The notes: generated by a model from the sequence alone, not told the origin. 64,000 bases of DNA from Alphaproteobacteria bacterium (GCA_025924715.1 JAICHV010000001.1:84799-148798), one strand, 5' to 3'. Positions 8,024-17,415 are shown, counted from the stretch's first letter. Made by a program: numbers and translations.

Positions 8024-8358
8024 GTCAGGCCTCCCCAGCTCTGGGCAATACTCTCGATGATGCGCTGCGCCATCCCGGCGGACTCGCGCAAGGCCTGTTC
8101 GCCGGGTTTTTCCAACCGGTAATGGCGGCGCGAACGCCCGCCCCGTTCCGCCGTCGGCTCCGACAGCCAGGATGAAATCAGCCCTTTGTCTTCCAGCCGG
8201 TCCAAGGTGGCATAGACGGCGCCCAGGCTGATCTTGCGCGGCCGCGAAAGACTCTGTGCCTTGTCATGCACGGTGACCCCATAGGCATTGTCGCCCAGCG
8301 ACAACACCGCCGTGAGCACGATCTGCTCGAACTGTCCCAGGGAAACCGGACTTGCCAT
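8005..8358 (-). CDS. PadR-family transcriptional regulator
   Basis: A 117-aa PadR-like winged-helix protein: FEQIVLTAVLSLGDNAYGVT (first helices), KISLGAVYATLDRLEDKGLI (recognition helix) and RRHYRLEKPGEQALRE (wing and dimerisation helix). PadR proteins are usually repressors released by small toxic molecules, and they commonly sit next to ABC exporters or membrane proteins. This one is divergent from the ABC exporter operon starting at 8533 and overlaps the membrane protein gene downstream. An inverted repeat just before its start (8362-8378) is the likely operator. Confidence 0.9.
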   Translation of the reverse strand: MASPVSLGQFEQIVLTAVLSLGDNAYGVTVHDKAQSLSRPRKISLGAVYATLDRLEDKGLISSWLSEPTAERGGRSRRHYRLEKPGEQALRESAGMAQRIIESIAQSWGGLTWKAGR

Positions 8359-8361
8359 TTC

Positions 8362-8378
8362 ATCTACACGGTATAGAT
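8362..8378. promoter_or_regulatory. Putative PadR operator (inverted repeat)
   Basis: ATCTA and TAGAT arms separated by 7 bases lie 4 bases upstream of the padR start codon, overlapping its likely promoter. PadR-type repressors commonly bind imperfect palindromes of this kind in their own promoter. The remaining bases up to 8532 would hold the promoter of the divergent ABC operon. Confidence 0.5.
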
Positions 8379-8532
8379 TATGCGCCGGCTGTCAAGAAAC
8401 CTCTGCATCCAAATCGGCCAATAGCGGCCAACAGGTTCACAGGTTTTCTTTTCGCCACCGGCGTGTGCTGCCGATTCCTTTGCGTTCCTTCGTGCCGTCG
8501 TTTCACCAGCAATTCACAGCTTGGAGAATGGT

Positions 8533-9216
8533 ATGGACGCTGTCTCAATCCGTCATGTTATCAAGGCCTATCGCCGCGGGCGCGAACAGGTCGAAGTCCT
8601 GCACAAACTCGACCTTTCGGTGCCGGAGGGCGAATTTCTCGCCCTGATGGGCCCCTCGGGCTCCGGCAAGACCACGATCCTCAACCTGATCGGCGGCCTC
8701 GACCGCGCCGACAGCGGCGAAGTCGTCGTCGCCGGCGAACATCTCGAAAAGCTCTCCGGCGGCCAGCTCGCCAAATGGCGCGCCCGCCATATCGGCTTCG
8801 TCTTCCAGTTCTACAATCTGATGCCGATGCTGTCGGCCGCCGCCAATGTCGAACTGCCCCTGCTGCTCACCAATCTTTCCAAAGCCGAGCGGCGCCGTCA
8901 TGTCGATGTCGCGCTTGGCGTCGTCGGCCTCACTGAGCGCGCCCAGCACAAACCTGGCGAACTCTCCGGCGGTCAGCAGCAGCGCGTCGGCATCGCCCGC
9001 GCCATCGTCACCGATCCCTCGATCCTGCTCTGCGACGAGCCCACCGGCGACCTCGACCGCCAATCGGCCGACGACATCCTGCATCTGCTCCAGCAGCTCA
9101 ACCGCCAGCAGAAAAAAACCATCATCATGGTCACCCACGACCAAAAAGCCGCCGACTACGCCTCCCGCACCCTCCATGTCGACAAAGGCGCCTTGGCGGA
9201 AAAGGAACTCGCGTGA
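8533..9216 (+). CDS. ABC transporter ATPase, MacB/LolD type
   Basis: A 227-aa nucleotide-binding subunit with Walker A GPSGSGKT, Q-loop region FVFQFYNLMPML, signature LSGGQQQR, Walker B ILLCDEPTGDLD and H-loop VTHD. It belongs to the class that powers FtsX-like (MacB/LolCDE) permeases. The ATG at 8533 is preceded by GGAG; a TTG at 8521 is in frame but would read through that site. It opens a six-gene run with four FtsX-type permeases and an HlyD-type adaptor, and is the only ATPase there, so it probably serves all of them. Confidence 0.92.
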   Translation: MDAVSIRHVIKAYRRGREQVEVLHKLDLSVPEGEFLALMGPSGSGKTTILNLIGGLDRADSGEVVVAGEHLEKLSGGQLAKWRARHIGFVFQFYNLMPMLSAAANVELPLLLTNLSKAERRRHVDVALGVVGLTERAQHKPGELSGGQQQRVGIARAIVTDPSILLCDEPTGDLDRQSADDILHLLQQLNRQQKKTIIMVTHDQKAADYASRTLHVDKGALAEKELA

Positions 9217-10373
9217 AATATCTCCCGCTGGTCTGGGCGGCACTGCGGCGCAAGCCGGTACGCCTCTTTCTCACTCTGCTTTCGGTGGTGGTGGCCTTCG
9301 CCCTGTTTGGAGCGATGGTCGGCTTCCGGGCCAGCCTGAGCCATCTGGTCGATACCGCCCGCGCCGATCGCATCTATGTCAGTTCGCGCTTTGCCGGCGG
9401 CCTGCCCTATTCCATGCTGGACCAGCTCGCCCGCGTGCCCGGCGTGACCCATGTCGCGAACCAGGGAGGTGTTGGGGGCTATTACCAAAACCCGCGCAAC
9501 AATGTGGGGGTCCAGATGATCGATGGCGCCATGTATCAGGTCTGGCCCGAGCTGCCACTCACCGCGGCGCAATATGAGCAACTGGCCGCCAATCGCACCG
9601 GAGCCTTCTTCAGCCGCAACCTCGCCCGGCGCCTGAAACTCAAAAAAGGCGATGTTTTTCCCATCAAGGCGCCCAGCATCCGTCGGGCCGACGGCACCCA
9701 GACCTGGGCCTTCACGGTGTTGGGCATTGTGCCGGATATGGAGACCTCGCCGGCAGGCTTCGCCGTCGGAAATCTCACTTATTACAATGAATCGCGCATC
9801 CCCGCGGAACGCAACACCGGCGGCTTTTTTCGTGTTCTTGTGGCCGATCCCGCACGCGGCGACGCCATCGCCAAGCTGATCGACCAGACCTTCGCCAATT
9901 CCGGCACGCCCACCAACTCGATCACCGAGAAAACCGCTTATGAGAATGGCGCCGGCGGCGGCAATGGCATCGATTTTCCCTTCATCATGGAATCCATCGC
10001 CGGGGCGGGCCTCTTTATGATCCTGTTCCTCACCGGCAATTCCATCGCCCAGTCGGTGCGCGAGCGCATCCCCGAATTCGCCGTGCTCAAGACCGTCGGC
10101 TTTTCCGATTCCGGCGTGATGGCGCTGGTCTTCGCGGAAGCGGCCGTTCCCTGCCTGGCCGGCGCCGCAATCGGCCTGGCCCTGGCCACCTGGCTGGCCG
10201 CGATCTTTCCCCGTCTGCTGCCGCCCAATGTCGGTTTTCCCGCGCCCTATATGTCCCCCGCGGTCTACGGCATCGCCTTGTTCTTTGCCGCCCTGGTGGC
10301 GCTGGTCAGCGCCGTGCTGCCCGCCACCCGCATCGCCCGCCTCGACGTGGCCACCGCTCTGTCAGGACGCTGA
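9213..10373 (+). CDS. FtsX-like ABC permease, pair A subunit 1
   Basis: A 386-aa permease with the MacB/FtsX layout: N-terminal TM (LFLTLLSVVVAFALFGAMVG), a large periplasmic domain (about residues 40-260) and three C-terminal TMs containing IPEFAVLKTVGFSDSGVMAL. It starts with GTG, overlapping the ATPase stop by 4 bases (GTGA). It is strikingly similar to the gene at 11549 (MKYLPLVWA at the start of both, VRERIPEFAV in both), showing that a two-gene unit was duplicated. Confidence 0.88.
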   Translation: MKYLPLVWAALRRKPVRLFLTLLSVVVAFALFGAMVGFRASLSHLVDTARADRIYVSSRFAGGLPYSMLDQLARVPGVTHVANQGGVGGYYQNPRNNVGVQMIDGAMYQVWPELPLTAAQYEQLAANRTGAFFSRNLARRLKLKKGDVFPIKAPSIRRADGTQTWAFTVLGIVPDMETSPAGFAVGNLTYYNESRIPAERNTGGFFRVLVADPARGDAIAKLIDQTFANSGTPTNSITEKTAYENGAGGGNGIDFPFIMESIAGAGLFMILFLTGNSIAQSVRERIPEFAVLKTVGFSDSGVMALVFAEAAVPCLAGAAIGLALATWLAAIFPRLLPPNVGFPAPYMSPAVYGIALFFAALVALVSAVLPATRIARLDVATALSGR

Positions 10374-10376
10374 ACC

Positions 10377-11540
10377 ATGCTGAAGCAGATAATCGCCGTG
10401 ACCGCGATGAATTTTAAAAGCCTGAAGGGCCGCTTCTGGCCATCGCTGGTGATCGTGATCGGTATGGCCTGCGTGACGGGCGTGATGCTGTCGATGATGT
10501 CTTTTACCGTGGGCATTGTCAGCGCCTATGTGGGCGCCGGCGACCCGGGCAACGCCATCGTGTTCTCGCTTTCGGCGCAGAACGAACAGCAAAGCAACCT
10601 GCCCCGATCCGGCTTCGCCACCATCTCAGACGCGCCCGGCGTGGCCAAGGACGGCGCCGGCAAGCCCTTGGCCGATCCGGAAGTTCTGATCAACATTCCC
10701 ATGCGGCGCAAACTGAACGGCCTGGACGGCACCATGCTGCTGCGCGCCATGGGGCCCCAAGGCATCGCGCTTCGGCCCGATTTCAAGCTGGTGGAGGGGC
10801 GTATGTTCCGTCCCGGCTCCCGCGAGCTGATCGTCGGCCGCTCCGCCCAGGGACAATTCACCGGCACATCCGTGGGTGACAAGGTCACGCTTCCCGACGG
10901 GCAATGGCCCATCGTCGGCGTCTTCACCACCAAGGGCAATTTTCTGGAAGGCGAATTCTTCAGCGATCTCGACACCGCCATGACCGCCAACAAGAAGACG
11001 ACCTATAACGGCATTCAGGTGCGCCTGACCGCACCTTCGGCCTATGAAACCTTCCGCCGCGCCGTCACCACCAATCCGGCGCTGCCGGCCTCGGTGGAAC
11101 GCCAATCGGCTTATTATACCCGCCAGATCGCGCAGCAAGCGGCGATCTTCGACGGCATCGCCTATGTCATCGGCGCGGTGATGGCGATCGGGGCGATGTT
11201 CGGCGCCCTCAACACCATGTATGCGGCGGTCGGCGCCCGCACCCGTGAAATTGCCACCTTGCGCGCCATCGGCTTCGGCTCATCCGCCGTCATCATCTCG
11301 GTGATATCCGAGGCGTTGCTGCTGGCTGTGACCGGGGCCCTGATCGGCGCCGCCATCGCCTGGGCGATGTTTGACGGCAACCAAAAAGCCGTGGGCGCCA
11401 ATGTGTTTTACATGACGGTATCGCCGGGCCTGGTGATCACCGGCATCGTCTGGGCTCTGGTCGTCGGCTTGATCGGGGGCCTGCTTCCCTCCATCCGCGC
11501 CGCCCGCCTGCCGGTGGCCACAGCGATCCGAGCCACCTAG
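10377..11540 (+). CDS. FtsX-like ABC permease, pair A subunit 2
   Basis: A 387-aa permease with an N-terminal TM (WPSLVIVIGMACVTGVMLSM), a periplasmic domain and three C-terminal TMs (AVGARTREIATLRAIGFG between them). It begins 3 bases after the previous gene. It is the counterpart of the gene at 12700: both have a GMAC motif in TM1, DAPG, MGPQG or VGPQG and GRMF.PG in the periplasmic domain. Subunits 1 and 2 are distinct families, so each pair probably forms a heterodimer like LolC/LolE. Confidence 0.88.
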   Translation: MLKQIIAVTAMNFKSLKGRFWPSLVIVIGMACVTGVMLSMMSFTVGIVSAYVGAGDPGNAIVFSLSAQNEQQSNLPRSGFATISDAPGVAKDGAGKPLADPEVLINIPMRRKLNGLDGTMLLRAMGPQGIALRPDFKLVEGRMFRPGSRELIVGRSAQGQFTGTSVGDKVTLPDGQWPIVGVFTTKGNFLEGEFFSDLDTAMTANKKTTYNGIQVRLTAPSAYETFRRAVTTNPALPASVERQSAYYTRQIAQQAAIFDGIAYVIGAVMAIGAMFGALNTMYAAVGARTREIATLRAIGFGSSAVIISVISEALLLAVTGALIGAAIAWAMFDGNQKAVGANVFYMTVSPGLVITGIVWALVVGLIGGLLPSIRAARLPVATAIRAT

Positions 11541-11548
11541 GCTTCTTC

Positions 11549-12691
11549 ATGAAATATCTCCCTCTGGTCTGGGCCGGCCTCTGGCGCAAGAAAACCCGCA
11601 CCATCCTGACCTTTCTGTCGGTGGTGGTGGCCTTCATTCTCTTCGGGATTCTGGCCGGCGTCAGCGGCGGTTTCGACCATATCCTGGCCACCTCGCGATT
11701 GGACCGGCTCTTTGCCGATCCGAAATTCGGCACCCCCGTGCCGCTGGCTTACCAGACGCAGATCCAGGCGGTGTCCGGCGTCAAGATCGTGGCGCCGCGC
11801 ATGGGTCTGGGCGGCTATTACAAAGAGCCCAAGAACGGCATGGGCGTCATCATGACCGATGCCCGCTTCTTTGCCGTGCGCCCGGAAGTCCTGGCGAAGA
11901 AAGCCGATATCGACGCGATGCTGGGCGACCGCCAGGGTGCCATTGTCGGCGTCTCCCTGGCAAAACAATATGGCTGGAAGGCGGGGGACAAAATTCCCTT
12001 GATCTCCAACATCCCCACCAAGGACGGCTCGAAAGTCTGGACCTTCGACATCATCGCGGTGGTCGACGATGCCAATAACCCCACCCAGTCCTTCTGGTTC
12101 ATCGGAAATTACCGCTATCTCGATGACCGCCGCGCCAAGGGCAATGGCAAGTCCGACCGTTTCCTCATCATCATCAAGGACCCCCAAAGGGCCACCCAGG
12201 TCGCCCAGGCCATCGACAATCTGTTCCTCAATTCCCCCTACCCCACCCGCTCCGGGTCGGAGCGCACCGGCGCCCAGGCCAATCTGCGGTCCTTGGGCGA
12301 CGTGAATTTCTTCACCCATGCCGTCATCGGCGCGGTGCTTTTCATGCTCTTGTTCCTGACCGGCAACACCATGATGCAGTCGGTGCGCGAGCGCATACCG
12401 GAATTCGCGGTGATGAAGACGGTGGGCTTCTCCGATGGCGCGGTGCTGGGCCTGGTGCTGGCGGAAGCCGTGCTCCTCTGCCTGTTCGCCGGCCTCACCG
12501 GCCTGCTGCTGGTCAAGGCCATCATGCCCTTGGTCGCCGCGCGCTCCCAGAATATCGCCTCCATCCTGCTTCTGCCCTGGTCGTCCTTCGAGTTCGGCCT
12601 GGCCGCCGCTTTGGTGATGGCCGCGATTGCAGCCTATTTTCCCGCCATGAAAGTCCGCCGCCTCAGTGTGGTGGATGCACTGCGCCGCTAG
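11549..12691 (+). CDS. FtsX-like ABC permease, pair B subunit 1
   Basis: A 380-aa permease, the second copy of the subunit-1 type. TM1 is TILTFLSVVVAFILFGILAG; the C-terminal part has VRERIPEFAVMKTVGFSDGAV and ends in KVRRLSVVDALRR. The periplasmic domain has diverged from pair A (for example GLGGYYKEPKNGMGV against GVGGYYQNPRNNVGV), which suggests a different substrate contact surface. It is separated from the previous gene by 8 bases, with no sign of an own promoter. Confidence 0.88.
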   Translation: MKYLPLVWAGLWRKKTRTILTFLSVVVAFILFGILAGVSGGFDHILATSRLDRLFADPKFGTPVPLAYQTQIQAVSGVKIVAPRMGLGGYYKEPKNGMGVIMTDARFFAVRPEVLAKKADIDAMLGDRQGAIVGVSLAKQYGWKAGDKIPLISNIPTKDGSKVWTFDIIAVVDDANNPTQSFWFIGNYRYLDDRRAKGNGKSDRFLIIIKDPQRATQVAQAIDNLFLNSPYPTRSGSERTGAQANLRSLGDVNFFTHAVIGAVLFMLLFLTGNTMMQSVRERIPEFAVMKTVGFSDGAVLGLVLAEAVLLCLFAGLTGLLLVKAIMPLVAARSQNIASILLLPWSSFEFGLAAALVMAAIAAYFPAMKVRRLSVVDALRR

Positions 12692-12699
12692 GGGAAAAG

Positions 12700-13857
12700 A
12701 TGGAGCAACTCCTCACCGTGATCAGACTGGGCCTCTCCACCCTTCCGGCGCGGCGCGGCGCGGCCTTGGTGGTGGTGGTGGGGATGGCCTGCGCCATCGG
12801 CGCCATGGTTTCGGTCCAATCCTTATCCGAAGGGCTTTCCGGCGTCATCGATATGGGCCGGGCCGACCGCGCCGTGGTGCTTTCCAAAGGCACGGAAGGC
12901 GAATTCGGCAGCACCATCACCCATGCCGACAGCATCACCATTGCCGATGCGCCGGGAATTGCCCGCGCGCCGGATGGCCGCCCCGCCGCTTCGCCGCAGA
13001 GTCTCGCCTATGCCGCCATTGCCAAGAAATCCGACGGGCTCGATGCCTTCATCACCATGCGCGGTGTGGGACCGCAAGGCATGGCGGTCTTTCCGGACGT
13101 CAAGCTGATCCAGGGCCGCATGTTCCAGCCGGGCAAATATGAACTGATCGCCGGGCGCGCCGCTTCGGACATGTTCAAGGGCCTGGTGCTGGGGCAAAAA
13201 ATTGCCCTGCCGGGCGGCGAATGGACGGTGACGGGGATCTTCACCTCCAACGGTGACACCCATGAATCGGAGATTCTCACCGACGCCGCCACTTTGCTGG
13301 CCTCCCAGCGCGACGACAATTACAAGAGCGAACAAGTCCTGCTCACCTCGCCGGCCGCGCTCGCCCATTTCAAAAGCGCCCTCACCTCCAATCCTCAGCT
13401 CAGCGTCGACGTCAAGAGCGAGCGCGACTATCTCGCCAACGACTGGAAGAGCCTCACCACCCTGCTGACCACCGTCGCCTGGCTGGTGGGCGGCATCATG
13501 GGCTTTGGCGCCTTGCTGGGCGCTTTCAACACCATGTTCAATGCCGTGCAGCTTCGCACCCTGGAGATCGCGACCCTCAGGGCGCTCGGTTTCGGCGGTG
13601 GGGCCGTGCTCGCTTCGGTGCTGGTCGAAGCCATGCTGCTGGCCGTGGTGGGGGCGGCCATCGGGATGGCGCTGGCATGGCTCGCGTTCAACGGCGCCCA
13701 GCATTCCATGGGCGGGCTGGTGATACGGCTTTCCATCACATTCCGTCTGGTTCTCACCGGACTTATCTTTGCTTGCTTTTTAGGCCTTGTCGGCGGATTC
13801 TTGCCCGCGTTGCGCGCGGTACGAATGCCGGTCGCCACGGCCTTGCGCGCAACATGA
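12700..13857 (+). CDS. FtsX-like ABC permease, pair B subunit 2
   Basis: A 385-aa permease of the subunit-2 type: TM1 ALVVVVGMACAIGAMVSV, a periplasmic domain with ITIADAPGIARAPDG and QGRMFQPGKYELI, and C-terminal TMs with AVQLRTLEIATLRALGFGGG. The ATG follows a GGGGAAAAG site 8 bases after the previous stop. It completes the second permease pair. Confidence 0.88.
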   Translation: MEQLLTVIRLGLSTLPARRGAALVVVVGMACAIGAMVSVQSLSEGLSGVIDMGRADRAVVLSKGTEGEFGSTITHADSITIADAPGIARAPDGRPAASPQSLAYAAIAKKSDGLDAFITMRGVGPQGMAVFPDVKLIQGRMFQPGKYELIAGRAASDMFKGLVLGQKIALPGGEWTVTGIFTSNGDTHESEILTDAATLLASQRDDNYKSEQVLLTSPAALAHFKSALTSNPQLSVDVKSERDYLANDWKSLTTLLTTVAWLVGGIMGFGALLGAFNTMFNAVQLRTLEIATLRALGFGGGAVLASVLVEAMLLAVVGAAIGMALAWLAFNGAQHSMGGLVIRLSITFRLVLTGLIFACFLGLVGGFLPALRAVRMPVATALRAT

Positions 13858-13867
13858 TCGGGGCAGC

Positions 13868-15040
13868 ATGACCAATCCTTCTCTCGACGCCCTCAAAATC
13901 CATCGCGCGGCACCATCGCCACCGCGCCGCGGCTGGCTCTATGTCACCGCCGCGGTCCTGGTCCTGTTGGGTGCCGGCGGTTACGCGGCTTGGCGCTTCT
14001 GGCCGGCCAGCGGCATCCCGGTCCATGTCGCCACCGCCCAGTCCGACGCCGCCTCTGCCGCCTCCTCGCTGGATGCCTCCGGCTACGTCATCCCCCGCCG
14101 CGCCGCCACGCTTTCCGCGAAAATACAGGGCAAGCTGGTGGAGGCCGATCTGGAGGAAGGCGAACAGGTTCACGCCGGGCAGATCGTCGCCCGGCTGGAC
14201 GATTCCAATTATCGCGCCGCGCTCAACACCGCTCTGGCGTCCCAGCATTTGGCCGAAACCACGCTCGCCAACATCACGCCAACCTACGAACGCTATCGCA
14301 AATTGCACGACCAGGGCGCCATCAGCGACGACGCGCTGCAAACCCAGAAATCGCTATTCGATTCCGCCCGCATGGCCGTGGATGTCAGCCGCGCCGCGGT
14401 CGCCCAGGCCGCCAGCAATGAGAACGACACCGTCGTCCGCGCTCCCTTTGCCGGCGTCGTCACCGACAAGGCCGCGCAGGTGGGCGAGATCGTCGCCCCC
14501 GCGGCGGCCGGCGGCGGGTTCACCCGCACCGGCATCGCCACCATCGTCGATATGGATTCGCTGGAAGTGGATGTCGATGTCAGCGAAAACTATATCGATC
14601 GCGTGACCCCCGGACAAAAGGCCACCATCACCCTCACCGCCTATCCCGAATGGGAGATTCCCGCCTCGGTCATCGCGGTCATTCCCACCGCCGATCAATC
14701 CAAGGGCACGGTGAAGGTGCGCATCGCCATCGGCCTCAAGGACAAGCGCATCCTGCCCCAAATGGGCGCGCGTGTCTCATTTCTGGCCGAGGGCAAAGCG
14801 CTCCAGACGCCGGTCTCCCATGGCGTGCTCATTCCCGCCGCGGCCCTGCAGGGCGTGGGGGAAAACGCCAGCGTCTTTCTCATCAAGCCCGACGACACGG
14901 TGGAAGTGCGCGCCGTCACGCCGGGCGCCAAGAATGGCCAGAACATCGCCATCCGTGCCGGTCTGGAACCGGGCGACCGCGTTGCCATCGACAATTTCGA
15001 AAAGCTCACCGACGGCGCCAAGGTCGCGGTGGGCGAATAG
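13868..15040 (+). CDS. HlyD/MacA-type periplasmic adaptor protein
   Basis: A 390-aa membrane-fusion protein: N-terminal TM anchor (WLYVTAAVLVLLGAGGYAAW), first biotinyl-lipoyl half (ASGYVIPRRAATLSAKIQGK), a helical hairpin (ALNTALASQHLAETTLANIT onward), second lipoyl half (DTVVRAPFAGVVTDKAAQVG), then beta-barrel and membrane-proximal domains (PQMGARVSFLAEG, GVLIPAAALQ). It would link the FtsX permeases to the outer side of the envelope. The ATG at 13868 follows the last permease by 10 bases; an upstream in-frame start at 13787 lies inside that gene and is rejected. No outer-membrane TolC partner is nearby. Confidence 0.88.
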   Translation: MTNPSLDALKIHRAAPSPPRRGWLYVTAAVLVLLGAGGYAAWRFWPASGIPVHVATAQSDAASAASSLDASGYVIPRRAATLSAKIQGKLVEADLEEGEQVHAGQIVARLDDSNYRAALNTALASQHLAETTLANITPTYERYRKLHDQGAISDDALQTQKSLFDSARMAVDVSRAAVAQAASNENDTVVRAPFAGVVTDKAAQVGEIVAPAAAGGGFTRTGIATIVDMDSLEVDVDVSENYIDRVTPGQKATITLTAYPEWEIPASVIAVIPTADQSKGTVKVRIAIGLKDKRILPQMGARVSFLAEGKALQTPVSHGVLIPAAALQGVGENASVFLIKPDDTVEVRAVTPGAKNGQNIAIRAGLEPGDRVAIDNFEKLTDGAKVAVGE

Positions 15041-15172
15041 GGGCGCGGGTCCACCCGCCGAGAGAAATCCTCCAGCCGAATTACGCGGTAAACCGGCGCC
15101 CACCCGCCTGGCGCCCGATGACAAGCCGCGTCCAAAGCGCGATCCTCACCGCACCCAGAACGCAGGTCGGGA

Positions 15173-15637
15173 ATGCGGGAAAGAGCGATCATCGCGGCGT
15201 TGTGTTTTGCCGGTTTCTGCGCTTTCGACGTGCCGCCCTTTGATCTTACGGCGATGACCACGGCCCAAGCCAATTTTCGCCAGGGCTGGACCGCCTGCGC
15301 CGCCCGCACCGACTACAAGACCTTGGCCGACAGCATCGATTGCGTGCTGGCCGCGGACCGCGCCCTTGTCGCCGCCATCCGCTTGCGCGACACCCATTCC
15401 TTCGACGCCTTTCTTGCCAAGGTGAAAACCCTTTCCGAGGCCATCACCGCCGGAACGCTCGCGCCGGCGGAAGCAAAAAACCGCTTTCTCGCTCTGCACA
15501 ATGACTTCTTTGATTCTCTGCGCATCCAATATGCCGATTACCAGTCGCGCATGGCGCAGGATTACCTGCGCGACGGCAACCGGATGCCGCCTCCGGCAAG
15601 CGACATGGGAACCATGAACGGCATGGGCGGAATGTAG
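15173..15637 (+). CDS. Secreted hypothetical protein
   Basis: A 154-aa protein with a short signal-like N-terminus (MRERAIIAALCFAGFCAF) and a helical mature part with four spaced Cys/Ala-rich helices (AACAARTDYKTLADSIDCVL region). It ends in a Met/Gly-rich tail (GTMNGMGGM). I do not recognise the family. It follows the ABC exporter operon after a 132-base gap without an obvious terminator, so it may or may not belong to that operon. Confidence 0.55.
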   Translation: MRERAIIAALCFAGFCAFDVPPFDLTAMTTAQANFRQGWTACAARTDYKTLADSIDCVLAADRALVAAIRLRDTHSFDAFLAKVKTLSEAITAGTLAPAEAKNRFLALHNDFFDSLRIQYADYQSRMAQDYLRDGNRMPPPASDMGTMNGMGGM

Positions 15638-15842
15638 CCTTCCAGGCGCCGTTCCTCCGTACAAAGACTTTCGCGGCGAAATCATGGCAAGAGTCCGGCA
15701 AAGCTTTGACCAACCGCGGTCCCTCTCGCGACTTTGACAATTTTTAATCCGCGATCCATTCAATCTCCATCCAGCGCACTTAGATAACTGTCAACGCGAC
15801 GCCACAGCGCCGATTTTTCAGTTTTTCGCAAAGGAGCACATC

Positions 15843-17354
15843 ATGCCATTCGACAATTCTTCGCGCAGTCCCCGCCGCATCGCGGCCGCGCTATTGCTGG
15901 GCTCGGTGCTGGGCGCCGGCGGCGCCGTCCTCGCCCTTTCCGGCGAATCCCTCGCCGCCTCCAGCCCGCCGATCACGGTCGTTCCCACCAATCCGCAGCC
16001 CGGTTTCTCCACCCTGGCAGCCAAGGTCAAGCCGGCGGTTGTCCAGATCGCCACCATTTCCGGCCCCTCCGCCCGGGAAGGCGCCGAGGCAGGCCCACAG
16101 CAGATGCCCGATCTGCAAGGCCCGTTCGGCGACATGCTGCGCCGCTATTTTGGCCAGCGCGGCGGTCAGGGCGGCATGCAATTGCAGATGCCCGAACAGC
16201 GCGCCCTGGGCTCCGGCTTCATCATCGATCCCGCCGGCTATATCGTCACCAACAACCATGTGGTCGAGGGCGCCCGCGACGTCTCCGTCACCCTCACCGA
16301 TGGCGACAAGTTCAAGGCCCGGGTGATCGGCCGCGATTCCAAAACCGACCTGGCTTTGCTCAAGATCGATGCCGGCCATGCCCTGCCTTATGTCGCCTTC
16401 GGCGATTCCGACAATGCGCATGAAGGCGATTGGGTGATCGCGGTGGGCAATCCTTATGGCCTGGGCGGTACCGTCACCGCCGGCATCATCTCGGCCCATG
16501 GACGCAACATCAATTCCGGCCCCTATGACGACTTCATGCAGATCGACGCCCCGATCAATCCCGGCAATTCCGGCGGCCCGCTGTTCAACCAGACCGGCCA
16601 GGTCGTCGGCATCGACACCGCGATCTATTCGCCCAGCGGCGGCAGTGTCGGCATCGGCTTCGCCATTCCGTCCAATGTCGCCAAGAGCATCGTCGCCCAG
16701 TTGCGCGAGCATGGCAAAGTTACGCGCGGCTGGCTCGGCATAGCGATGCAGCCCTTGACCCCCGCCTTGGCCAAGGCCGCCGGCCTCAGCAGCGCCGACG
16801 GCGTCCTGGTCGACAGCATCACCGACGGCTCGCCCGCCGCCCACGCCAATCTGCAACAGGGTGATGTGATCACCGCCTTTGACGGCAAGCCGATCAAGGA
16901 TGCGCGCGATCTCGCCATGGCCGTGGCCGATACTCCCGCCGGCAAGACCGTCGGCGTCACGGTCTGGCGCGACAACCATTCGCGGCGAATCGACGTCACC
17001 ATCCGCAATCAGGAAAGCGAAAAGCTTGCCAGCGCGGCCCCGGCCGACGCCTCCCAGGCCAGTCCGGTCGGCATGTCGCTGGAGCCGCTGACCCCCGACT
17101 TGCGCGACCAGCTCAACCTTCCGGCCAATGCCAGCGGTGTCCTGGTCGGTGAGGTCCAGCCCGGCAGCGCCGCCGAAGAAAGCGGTGTCGAGGCCGGCGA
17201 CATCATCCAGCGGGTGGCCAACGACCCGGTGCGCTCACCGCAGCAGGTGGCCGCCGCGATTCGCACCGCCCGCCAGCAGAAAAAAGAAGCGGTATCCCTG
17301 CTGGTGATGCGCGACGGCGTCAGCTCCTATCTGGGGCTGCAACTCCAGGCCTGA
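15843..17354 (+). CDS. DegP/HtrA-type periplasmic serine endoprotease
   Basis: A 503-aa protein with signal anchor (RIAAALLLGSVLGAGGAVLA), trypsin-like domain and two PDZ domains. The catalytic triad is visible: His139 in TNNHVVEG, Asp169 in SKTDLALLK and Ser243 in GNSGGPLF. PDZ1 begins near residue 275 (RGWLGIAMQPLT), PDZ2 near residue 400 (VGMSLEPLTPDLRDQLNLPA). It degrades or refolds misfolded envelope proteins. The ATG has an AGGAG site 8 bases upstream. A TTGACA-like box (about 15733) in the 205-base upstream gap may be its promoter. Confidence 0.92.
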   Translation: MPFDNSSRSPRRIAAALLLGSVLGAGGAVLALSGESLAASSPPITVVPTNPQPGFSTLAAKVKPAVVQIATISGPSAREGAEAGPQQMPDLQGPFGDMLRRYFGQRGGQGGMQLQMPEQRALGSGFIIDPAGYIVTNNHVVEGARDVSVTLTDGDKFKARVIGRDSKTDLALLKIDAGHALPYVAFGDSDNAHEGDWVIAVGNPYGLGGTVTAGIISAHGRNINSGPYDDFMQIDAPINPGNSGGPLFNQTGQVVGIDTAIYSPSGGSVGIGFAIPSNVAKSIVAQLREHGKVTRGWLGIAMQPLTPALAKAAGLSSADGVLVDSITDGSPAAHANLQQGDVITAFDGKPIKDARDLAMAVADTPAGKTVGVTVWRDNHSRRIDVTIRNQESEKLASAAPADASQASPVGMSLEPLTPDLRDQLNLPANASGVLVGEVQPGSAAEESGVEAGDIIQRVANDPVRSPQQVAAAIRTARQQKKEAVSLLVMRDGVSSYLGLQLQA

Positions 17355-17370
17355 AGCGGTCATTCCAGAT

Positions 17371-17395
17371 CCGGCGCGGACCAGATCCGCGCCGG
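17371..17395. terminator. Hairpin between convergent genes
   Basis: A perfect 10-base stem (CCGGCGCGGA / TCCGCGCCGG) with a 5-base loop lies between the ends of the convergent degP-like gene and the small gene at 17416. There is no strong T-run, so termination is plausible but not certain; it could act in both directions. Confidence 0.45.
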
Positions 17396-17415
17396 GTCCG
17401 GCCATTTTGCCAGGC

